From Dasypus novemcinctus (lineage: Eukaryota; Chordata; Mammalia; Cingulata; Dasypodidae): DNA of 64,000 nucleotides. A program made the translations under genes and the position numbers. The DNA lies in contig NC_080694.1 of the NCBI RefSeq assembly GCF_030445035.2, forward strand, positions 74,229,147-74,293,146, written 5' to 3'. Below the pieces are notes generated by a model that ran no database searches, was not told the DNA's origin, and saw only the letters and a program-made list of their open reading frames with translations. Of this stretch, positions 55,309-64,000 are shown piece after piece (position 1 is the first letter of the stretch; every line of letters begins with the position of its first letter).

Positions 55309-56285
55309 GTTTTTGGTGATATTCTTGCCACAGGGGAAAGGGATGAACCTCAGATCTTCTGTAACTATTTCCTGTTGACACTGTGCACATTGATTTCTTA
55401 GAAAACTATAGTAAGAGGGTGGTCTGAGGAGGAAAAGTTAGTTTGTTAGAGTTTGCAACTGCTTTTAATTAAAGCATTGCATGTATGGTATGAGTATAGC
55501 TGCAATCATGAAAAGAATAAAGATAATAATTAACAAAGGAGACCAGCCTCTTGGTGAAGCTGGATGGGTTCCAGGAGGAGAAATTATTTCCCTGTATTAT
55601 GAGGTTATTGGCTTTGTTTTTTAGGTTTTTTAAATGCTCTCACTTCTTTGGAGAGGTTGGTGACTAAGTACAGGGATGCAGCTGCAGTACCAACGAATGC
55701 TGTGATTCCTAAAAAGGTAAACAAAGGGATTAATTTGCTTTAAAAAATTATTTGTGGTGATACATGCTTTGGGGTTTGCTTTTGCAAAAGTTTGTTGAAT
55801 TTTATTTAAGTAGGCTGTTCTGGCCATTGCTTTCAAGGTGTAGATTAACTGAAATGTTTCACAGTAAGCTGGTTTAAGCATTACTGGATATTGATTATGC
55901 AAATTCACACAGTACCAACACTTGGTTCTACTGTAGAGGTTTTGGATGATTTGCAAAATATGTGTGTAGAATGAGTGATATCTTCCCTTGGGGTGAGTTA
56001 CTGGCAGGCTCCTGTAGTAGAAGAACAAGATTAGTATTTGGTGGAGCTTTTTCTTCTTGAACTGGAAGTGCAGGTTCTCAACTTGCTCCATCTCATATTT
56101 TGCTTCATGCTCTGGTGTGATCTCCAGCTCAGGACCTCCTTTATCTGCTGACTCTGATAAGTCATAGGGTTTTGCTCTGGTATGATGGACCCAAGGCTTG
56201 TTTCTCTGTAACTTAAAAGAAGAATGAGAGGTTAGGAGTACTGTGTAAGGTCCCTCCCATTTGGGTTTAAGCTGATCTTCAGGAT
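55309..56285 (-). pseudogene. env remnant (provirus D)
   Basis: A 153-codon minus-strand frame (55630-56091) contains a CWYC motif near 55920, the CXXC type of gammaretroviral surface subunits. In a shifted frame at about 55640-55715 there is a glycine/alanine-rich hydrophobic segment (GITAFVGTAAASLYL), as expected for a fusion peptide, followed by the start of the heptad region. Stops and shifts break the gene and most of the surface subunit is missing. Env would have mediated receptor binding and fusion; this copy cannot encode it. Confidence 0.7.
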
Positions 56286-56289
56286 GTTT

Positions 56290-57590
56290 GTTTTTTCACA
56301 CTTTTTTTTAATTGACTTTGTAATAATATTACATTAAAAATATATATGTGAGGTCCCATTCAACCCCACCCCCCCACCCCCCCCTCTCCCCCCCCCCAAC
56401 AACACTCATTCCCATCATCATGACACATCCATTGGATTTGGTAATTACATCTTTGGGCACCTCTGCACCTCATAGACAATGGTTCACATCATGGCCCATA
56501 CTCTCCTCCATTCCATCCAGTGGGCCCTGTGAGGATTTACAATGTCCGGTGATTGCCCCTGAAGCACCATCCAGGGCAGCTCCATGTCCCAAAGACGCCT
56601 CCACCTCTCATCTCTTCCTGTCTTTCCCCATACCCATCGTCCACCATGTCCACTTTTCCCAATCCAATGCCACCTCTTCTATGTGGACATTGGATTGGTT
56701 GTGTCCATTGCACCTCTATGTCAAGAGGAGGCTCAGATTCCACATGGATGCTGGATGCAATCCTCCCATTTTCAGTTGTAATCACTCTAGGCTCCATGGT
56801 GTGGTGGTTGTCCTTCTTCAACTCCATCTTAGCTGAGTGTGGTAAGTCCAATAAATCAGATTGTAGGTGCTGGAGTCTGTTGAGGCTCAGGACCTGGCTA
56901 TCACATTGTCAGTCCAGAGATTCAAATCCCCTAAATATATCTTAAACCCCAACATTAACTGCACCTCCAGCACATTAGCATGAAAGTCTTATGAAGGGAG
57001 ATCCCATCTGAGTCCAGATTCATCACACATAAACACCATTTCCAGAGAGGGGCCATCTGCCCTGGTAGTTAACCCCATCGGCCATGACCATAACTCCCAT
57101 GGGTCTCTTTAGCCCTTAAAGGAACCAATATCTGGGGGTTGTATCTGCTTTATCTGTCTCTCTGACTCTGCTCAGTTGTGCATGAGGGCAATCCTTCTGC
57201 CAGCCTCCAGACTGTTTTTTAGAAACTCGTAGCCATATAAACTCATTTCTCCTTTCCATTTCCCCCTTACTTTAGGTCAAACAGCATTTTAAAGTCATGT
57301 TATTTTATGTAGACAGGGATATTCTGCTGATCCGCATTGTACCTTCCGTATCAGGTCATTTTCCAGTTGCATCATCAGTTGGTAGTTGATAGTGGTCCCT
57401 CGTTGCCAGGGAGTCTCATCCCCAGGTGTCACGTCCCACGCTGGGGGGAAGGCATTGCATTTACATGCTGAGTTTGGCTTCGAGACTGGCCACATTTGAG
57501 TAACATGAAGGCTGACAGGAGGAAATTCCCAGGCACAGTGTTGCTCTAGGTCTTGTTCTTATTTTAGGTTTATCAGCTCACAAGCATAGT
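56290..57590 (-). mobile_element. L1 3' end inserted between pol and env of provirus D
   Basis: It starts with a T-rich head and GAGGTCCCATTCAACCCC, and matches 32872-34165 along its length. It holds only 3' UTR sequence, without ORF2. Its position between viral remnants shows it is younger than the provirus. Confidence 0.8.
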
Positions 57591-57599
57591 CATTCCCCG

Positions 57600-59590
57600 G
57601 GTTGAGAAGGGGTGGAGAGGCTGGTCAGTGGTATTTTAGGTGCACATTTGCTGACGTGTGCATACAGAGCTCTCCTAACTGCAAAGCCCACTTATGGAGG
57701 GCTCCCTCTAAGGTCACTGGTGAGTCAGGGACTTACTTAGAAAGGGCCTTCTGTACCTAAGTTCAAAAGGACTCAATTCAAGTCCTCTTCTAGGGGCCAC
57801 CCTAACCCGAAGGAGAGGGAGGTTAGGTGCTTCTGTCCATTTCAACTGTGTTTCTTAACAAATTTTACTTAAGGTTTTCTTCAAAGTATAGTTCATTCTT
57901 TCCACCTTTCCTGATGACTCAATCTCCAGGCTGCATGTAGTTTCCACTTAATTCCAGGACACTGACTGACACCTGTACCACAGCTGAAATAAAAGCAGGT
58001 CCATCGTCTGACTGAATTTCTTGGGGCAGTCCAAACCTCGGGATGATTTCCTGGAGGAGGAATTTAGTCACCATGGGATGCTGTTCTGTGCAGCACGGAA
58101 AGGCTTCCACCTACCCAGAAAAGGTGTCTACAAATACCAAAAGGTACTCAAAATTTCCTGTGGCTTTTGGCATTACTGTGAGGTCTACTTGCCAATCATT
58201 TGCTGGGGCAAGCCCTTGACTTTGTGTCTCAAAAGAAGTCCATTATGTTCCCTTTGGGTTATTTTTCTGGCAAGTAAGACACTGGTTAGAGACTTTCTGC
58301 ACTGCTTGAGCAAGGTGAGGTCCCATCACAAGTTGGTGAAGAAGGCTCAGCAGTGCTTGTCCCAAATGTGTGCTTTGGTGATAATAAGAGACTAGGGGAT
58401 ATACTAGGTTTTCAGGCAGATAAAATTTTCCTTGGCTGATTTTCAGCCACTTACCCCCCCTTTACTGTTTTTTCTGAATTTTCTTGAAGTCTCCATTTTC
58501 TTGCACCTTTGAGGTCTGCAGGGGTAAGGACCAGACAGAAAATTTCCTCTATATGTTGAGGAATCTGAGGTTTAATGAGTGCAGCTACTGGACTAGGAGG
58601 GTAGCTTTTTCCTGCAGCCTCTTTTGCCGCTTGGTCTGCTTGCCTGTTCATATGGATACATAGGAGTCTTCATTACCATGTACCTGGCAGTGCATTACAG
58701 CTACTTCTGCTGGTAGTTTTCCTGCTTCTAAAAGTTCAGTTATTTGTGTGGCATGCTTAATGTCTTTCCACCCAGATGATGAAAGTCCTCTCTCCTTGCA
58801 AATGGCCCCATGTGCATGCAAGATAAGAAAAGCATATTTTGAATCAGTGTAAATGCTCACTCTTTCTCCATCTCCTCTTTGGAGGGCTCTAAGAAGAGCA
58901 ATAAGCTCAGCTTTCTGTGCAGAGCTCCCTGGGGGAAGTGGTGCAGCTTCTAGTACTTCCCCTGTGGTTACAAGAGCATATCCAGCTTTCCAAACACCTC
59001 CTTCAACAAAGCTACCTCCATCAGTGAAGATTTCTAAATCTGGATCTAGTAGAGGAGTATCCTGCAAGTCTTTCCTGGAAGAAAAGCCTTCCTCTAGCAT
59101 TTCTATGCAGTCATGAATAGGTATTTTTTCGGTACTTGTTGGGAGTAGAGAAGCTGGATTTAAGGTTGCACAAACTTTTAATGTAACTTCTGGGTTGCCT
59201 AGGAGGACTGCTTGGTATTTTCCAAGCCTCCCTTGGGTTAGCCAAAGATTTCTTTTTCCTTCAAGCAGTGTGAGTACTTGATGGGGGTGTGAATGGTGAC
59301 GGGCTGTCCTAGTGTAAAATTTTCAGCTTCCTGTAGTAAGACATAGGTTTCAGTAACAGCTCTTAAACATGCCAGCCACCATTTTGCAGTATTGTTTAGT
59401 AATTTCAAGATGTATGTAATTTCAAGATGTTCACTTTTCAATTTCTATGTTAATACTCCAAGGGCTGCAGCTTGTTTTTCATGGAAAAATAAAAGGTTTT
59501 CTGAGATCTGGTAATTGCAGAGCAGGGCCCTCATTCGCTGCCTCTTCAGGTGGGGAAAGGCTTGCTCACATCCAGAGGCCACTGGAGGGG
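57600..59590 (-). pseudogene. pol remnant: RT end, RNase H, integrase (provirus D)
   Basis: In order on the minus strand: the end of RT (QISENLLFFHEKQAAALGVL near 59460-59520), the connection (FTLGQPVTIHTP near 59300), RNase H at 58648-59100 with the catalytic LEIFTDGGSF, a QKAELIALLRAL stretch and IYTDSKYAF, and the RNase H end with NRQADQAAKEAA. Integrase follows at 57919-58110 with EIIPRFGLPQEIQSDDGPAF. The C-terminal part runs to about 57610. The RNase H block is open for 150 codons; the rest has stops and shifts. The RT core is missing. Confidence 0.9.
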
Positions 59591-60646
59591 CTCTGTGTCC
59601 CGACCAACCAAAGCTGTGTGCAGTTTTTGTTGGACCTCCTGTCATGTAGTGATTGATTTTTGCTTTGGAGCACCTTTCCACAGCCCAGCAAGAATGCAGA
59701 TTCCAATAAGGATCTGTTTCAGGGACTGTCTCATTTGGGGAGCTGTAAATAGGGTTTTGAGGTGCCACCTGCTGCAATGCCTCAGCTTCTTGTTGTGCTT
59801 GTTCAAGGACCATACATCTTTCCTTGGGGGTGAGGAGGACGTTTTTAAGGGCTTGTATATCAGCTCACATTGGATTGTGTGTGGCAAAAATAGGAAAAAA
59901 AACAGGTTTTTACTTTCTCAGGATCTGTAAGATAAGCTGGAGTGGTATTTTTCCAATTAAAGAAATCAGAGGTGGTGAAAGGAATGTGGACAAAAAGAAA
60001 CCCTCAGGGTTGTCCTTGATTATCAATTCCATTTGGAACTTGCCAGAGCGGGAACTGACCTACAGTCTCCTTTGGGATGGCGGGGCTACCCTGGCTGAAA
60101 ACAGCTCCACTCTGAGTATGGGGGAAGATTGGAGGAAAGGCCCTTGTGGGAGGGAAAGGGGGCCTGATTATCTCTAAGGGAAGAGTGGGTTTTGACAGTG
60201 GCCCTGGTGAGGGAGGAGGCAAAGGTGGTCTAGAATAATGAGGGGATGGGGTACTTAAGTCCAGGAGTCCATAAATGGGTTCTAAGAGGGGATCCCAGAA
60301 CCTCAACTGTGTTTGTAACTAGGGCTGAAGGGGGCCCACACAGCATTAACCCACAACTCTTTCTAATTTCCTTATCTTTCCACAACTCGAAGAAGACTTG
60401 AACATATGGGATTTCTGCCCATTTCTCTTGCTGTTTACAAAACAAGTCCAGTTGCAGTATAGTATGAAAATTCAAATACCCATTTTCTGGCCAAATTTCT
60501 CTGTCATCTTATCTATATTTAGGTCAAACTTCATTACAAAAAACAATGAATTTATTTTTCTGTAACCCAGATCTCCCAAATTTAGACCAATTTTTCAGGA
60601 TGCATTCTAGTGGGGAGCACTCAGGTACCGACACCTCTTTCCCCAT
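59591..60646 (-). pseudogene. gag remnant (provirus D)
   Basis: ATG at 60644-60646 lies in a perfect Kozak context (GCCACCATGG) and opens MGKEVSVPE, with Gly2 for myristoylation. A conserved matrix stretch (ILQLDLFCKQQEKWAEIPYV, near 60420-60475) follows after a stop. A proline-rich region and the start of capsid (PLWQVPNG, near 60035) are seen next, then a late capsid piece (DPYWN near 59710). A deletion joins capsid directly to the end of RT near 59590, removing nucleocapsid, protease and the RT core. Confidence 0.8.
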
Positions 60647-61189
60647 GGTGGCAGAAAGAGAGAGAGAGAGAGAGAACAGCCAAAAGAAAAGGCACAAAAG
60701 GCAGCAGGCTTCCCCTTAAAGGGAGTGAGGGAGTGGAACTCAAACCCACGAAACCTCTCCCACTACCACCAAATGCTAACTCACAGTTAGCCAAAGCCAA
60801 GCAGCAGGCTTCCCCTTTAAGGGAGTGACTGAGTAGGGCTTAAACCCACCAAGACCTTTCCCAATGTAACCAAACCTCCACTGCCTTAGTGAAGGTAAAC
60901 CAAATGCTAACTTGCAGCTAGCTAAAGAAAAAGAGTAATGAATAAAGGAATGCACTCATCCACCAGGGGAAGGAGACAACCCAGCCCTCCATCCTAACCT
61001 CATGAGCCTTGGTTCCTTTGGCAGCTGGAAAGGGGCTCTGCCCTGGGGAACCCCTGAGTCCTCAGGAAGATCCTGAGTGGCCGCTGGAGTCAGGGATGCC
61101 TCGGTGCAGACAACCCCCTCCACAGCTCACCTTGGAAGCATTCTCTGGTTACTATTTTTATTTATTTAGTCCCTTCATGGTCATCAATT
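60647..61189 (-). repeat. Leader of provirus D with a duplicated segment
   Basis: A segment of about 100 bp (GCAGCAGGCTTCCCCTT and following) occurs twice, near 60700 and 60800. A short (GA)n tract lies at 60655-60675. The primer site next to the LTR (complement of 61170-61189) could not be assigned to a tRNA. Confidence 0.6.
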
Positions 61190-61787
61190 TGTTAGGCCTC
61201 AAGGCAGGGCCTTTATGGATAACCAGAGATGGCATGAAGAAAACTTCAACACGAGAGTTAGGCAAACTCACATTTATTATGTCTGCAGGGCTAAGGAGCC
61301 AATGCCAGTCTAAAGTGACTCAGACCTGACTCCCTCTGCTGTAGTTTCACGTTTGCTTAAATACCCAAGTTATTACTTAGCATTCACTTTGATTATACAT
61401 TCATTTTTATGTATATGGATGAACACACATAGCTGGTTATATAATCGTAGGATTAGTATGTTCAGGAAATCATGCTTGCACATAGATTGCATGATCAAGA
61501 AAAGGGCAGATAACGACACCCCTGGGTGGGAATTTTACTATATTAATTAAACAAGTTGCAGTAAGAACAGCTAAGTGCTATTTCTGCACAGGTCCAGCTA
61601 ACTGTTTGAAGCTGGTTTTCATACTTCATTGCTTCAACCGGATGTTTTTGACCACCAAAAGTAGAATTTGGCACAAAGAAAAGGTTGCATCTCATCACCT
61701 TCTGATTTACATATAATTCTTTTCTTTGTATCCTAGCAACAGGGAAAGAAATGAGTTACTTTCAGGTATTCGATCCTCCTACACCCA
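61190..61787 (-). repeat. Provirus D 5' LTR
   Basis: A 598-bp LTR, minus strand. It shares with the 3' copy the block ACCAGAGATGGCATGAAGAA and the end TTCATACTTCATTGCTTCAA. The copies differ at many positions, so the insertion is old. Confidence 0.85.
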
Positions 61788-61789
61788 TC

Positions 61790-62205
61790 GGCAGGTTTTA
61801 AAGGTCCTTCAACATGGAGCCTGGGATGTGGACATCCCTAAGTGCAGAGCTGGCTGCTGGGGGCAGGTTTAAAGCTCCTTCACACAGAACCTGGGATGTG
61901 GACATCCCTAAGTGCAGAGCTGGCTGCTGGGGGCAGGTTTAAAGCTCCTTCACACAGAACCTGGGATGTGGACATCCCTAAGTGCAGAGCTGGCTGCTGG
62001 GGGCAGGTTTAAAGCTCCTTCACACAGAACCTGGGATGTGGACATCCCTAAGTGCAGAGCTGGCTGCTGGGGGCAGGTTTAAAGCTCCTTCACACAGAAC
62101 CTGGGATGTGGACATCCCTAAGTGCAGAGCTGGCTGCTGGGGGCAGGTTTAAAGCTCCTTCACACAGAGCCTGGGATGTGGATGTCTCTAAGTGCAGAGG
62201 CTCCT
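61790..62205 (+). repeat. 70-bp minisatellite, six units
   Basis: Unit starts are at about 61791, 61861, 61931, 62001, 62071 and 62141. Units 2 to 5 are almost identical; the first and last are diverged, as usual for tandem arrays. The core includes GGGCAGGTTTAAAGCTCC and CTGGGATGTGGACATCCC. It begins directly at the edge of provirus D. Confidence 0.95.
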
Positions 62206-63425
62206 GGGGTGGCAGGTGTCGTGTGGGAGGAGAGCTGTAGCTGGGCCTCTCATAGACCTCTTATTCTTCCTGTCAATTGCATCAAAATTAAAGCCCCAAC
62301 CTCAGCAGGGCCAGGTGGGGGGGGGGGATGCCCAGCCCACAGGCTCGCCCAGCCCCTCCCTGTCCTCTCTCCACACACGCTGCTCCAGCTGGCGGAGGCC
62401 TGGGTTGTGTTCATTTCCTCCATAGTAAAAGCAGGGAGGTGGACCAGGCAATTCCAGGGTTTCTACCAGGTGTTTATTATCATTTGAAGTTAAAGTCCTT
62501 TATCCCAACATTTGAGCTTTGTACCTGCATGTTCTTTTCACACCCTTTATGCCCTTTAAAGTCACGTGCTTAATACATTGGTGCTCCCAGCTGGACTTCA
62601 TTCTCAGCAGTACAATAACCCCTTAGTTGGTGCGATACTTTCACTAACGTGATAGAGCACTTTTACACATTATCGCATTACCTCCTCAAAGAGCTGTTAT
62701 AGTCCTGTTTTGTTCTCTCTTTGGGTCTTATGAAGGCTGGGGAGAAAAAAGTGGAAACTTGTAAGAAACAAATAAATTTGTTAATTTTAGTCCAAAGCTC
62801 ATATCAGTAATTATAAAAAAGAAAATTAATTCATGCTTATAAATGTTTACAAAATTAAATAACATTTATCTCATTATTGGTGAAATTTATTAATGTCACC
62901 GATAGTATTAATAGAATGCATAGTATTGGCACAAGTAGGGAAACAAATAAACACAAAGCTGTAAAATGAACACCACTTTATAATCATATTGAGCATGAAA
63001 AGCGTTTATATTCAGTCACACAAAAGCATGTATGTAAATATATTTAATTTGGGTTGTTATAGACAGGCACACACATTGAAGAAAATAATTTGTAACTACC
63101 GCTACATACTACAAACAAGTAAATTCAAATGAATAAAATATTTAGAATAATATTCAGGAGTGTGTGTGCCATGCATTTAGTATTACGTAGTTTTTCACAT
63201 GAGCACATGTGTCATTGTGGGGTATATGTGTGTTGGTATGTGGTTTTGATGTTTGAACATACAGTATAAACTTATATGACAACTTAAAATCTAAATGTTT
63301 GAGGTGCTAAAAAATAATAGGAATATCACTGAAATATTTTAAACAATAATGTTGTAATGCCTAAGGTGGATAAAGTGTAATAAATAAAGTAACTGCGTTT
63401 TTTTCATCTTATAATCTTTTCATTT
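62206..63425. other. No gene recognised
   Basis: Unique sequence, GC-rich at the left and AT-rich from 62750. A MIR-like piece may be present near 62620-62710. Nothing else was assigned. Confidence 0.4.
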
Positions 63426-63429
63426 TCTA

Positions 63430-64000
63430 TTAGATATTTTCCCCCATTTTTCTTATTTTTCAAAAGATACTTCAATTATATAAATGGTACAGAGAATATA
63501 TAGTGGATTGCCATATGCCCCACTTCTCACCACTCCCACATTTTCCCACATTAGCAACATCTTTCACCAGTGTGGTACATTCATTGCAATTGATAAACAC
63601 ATTTTGGAGCATTGCCACTATGCATGGATTCTAGTTTACATTGTAGTTTACACTCTGTTCTGTTAAACTCAAGTCCTGAAAATACACCCCCCCCAAATTA
63701 CACCTGTTTTTCCCCTCTCCATAACCCCAGAACATCCAAAAGTCACTGCCTCCACAGCTGGTGTTTCTCCCATTGCTAGAATGTCAATAAGTCAATAGTA
63801 GAATACTACTAAGTTTATTTTAGTCCATAGTTCGTTTCCCAATCCTGAGAACTCTGGGATGGTGATGCCCACTCCACCATTAATTGATGAGGGCTTCAAT
63901 CCCATACACCAGATTGATGGGACTCTTGTTTGCAGTCATAGGCACTCTCAGTTTCTTGGTATGTTGTTTGTTCATCATCTCCTCCACCTTAGTTGTCCTG
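63430..64000 (-). mobile_element. L1 3' end, different xenarthran subfamily
   Basis: After a T-rich head the block reads GATTGCCATATGCCCCACTT, GTGGTACATTCATTGCAATT and TTCTAGTTTACATTGTAGTT. These are typical of minus-strand xenarthran L1 tails. It runs off the window end. Confidence 0.6.

Larger units (their letters stand above)
54367..61787 (-). mobile_element. Provirus D: gammaretrovirus-like, decayed
   Basis: Two LTRs of the same family in the same orientation (3' LTR 54367-55294, 5' LTR 61190-61787) enclose gag, pol and env remnants in the expected order on the minus strand. A SINE lies in the 3' LTR and a 1.3-kb L1 lies between pol and env. GGCAG occurs at 54362-54366 and 61790-61794 and may be the target duplication, but two extra bases (TC) then separate it from the canonical CA end. 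All genes are broken. Confidence 0.9.

Noticed and set aside
61790..62205. CRISPR-like array
   Set aside because: The whole 70-bp unit is repeated without unique spacers, and the genome is mammalian. It is a minisatellite.

Overview
This is mammalian nuclear DNA, almost certainly from a xenarthran and most likely an armadillo (Dasypus lineage). The main clue is a tRNA-derived SINE with a recognisable A box, B box and A-rich tail that matches the armadillo DAS family. Complete or partial copies lie at 1736-2121, 9572-10050, 19087-19477, 53146-53501 and 54687-55004. A second clue is a set of L1 3' ends of a xenarthran type. The species call is inference. There are no prokaryotic features, no CRISPR array and no intact long protein-coding gene.

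The host genes place the window in the TRIM cluster of the MHC class I region. Reading left to right I find remnants of TRIM15 (minus, 28.5-28.8 kb), TRIM10 (plus, five exon remnants between 31.9 and 36.35 kb) and TRIM40 (minus, three exons between 42.4 and 43.2 kb). Order and orientation agree with the human TRIM40-TRIM10-TRIM15 block read in reverse. TRIM10 is clearly broken: lost start codon, in-frame stops, lost donor site, frameshifts in two small exons, and no B30.2 domain seen. TRIM15 survives only as a scrambled RING/B-box exon. The TRIM40 exons still have open frames and intact splice sites, but the RING exon was not found. A processed CCT2 pseudogene lies at 25.7-26.1 kb, and a CpG island with a consensus splice donor at 48.3-48.9 kb.

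The rest is dominated by endogenous retroviruses. Provirus A (4524-9363, minus) is betaretrovirus-like and apparently young. It has two LTRs that look about 98% alike, a perfect 6-bp target duplication, a Lys1,2-type primer binding site present twice, and a gag matrix fragment. It lacks pol and carries an AT-rich segment of unknown origin and two related small hydrophobic reading frames, each behind a splice-acceptor-like tract. Provirus B (10967-18195, plus) is gammaretrovirus-like with 4-bp target duplications. Remnant C (about 21.25-24.16 kb, plus) keeps two zinc knuckles, protease, integrase and env pieces. Provirus D (54367 to about 61787, minus) keeps gag, pol and env remnants, with an L1 inserted between pol and env and a SINE inserted in its 3' LTR.

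The left third is a nest of insertions: an old L1 is interrupted by an older repeat, which was hit by an L1 fragment and by provirus B at almost the same point. The right part holds old L1 fragments, several MIR elements, a (CAT)n tract and three minisatellites. The item that most deserves follow-up as possibly new is the internal, non-pol content of provirus A. The decay of TRIM10 and TRIM15 is the most interesting host-gene observation.
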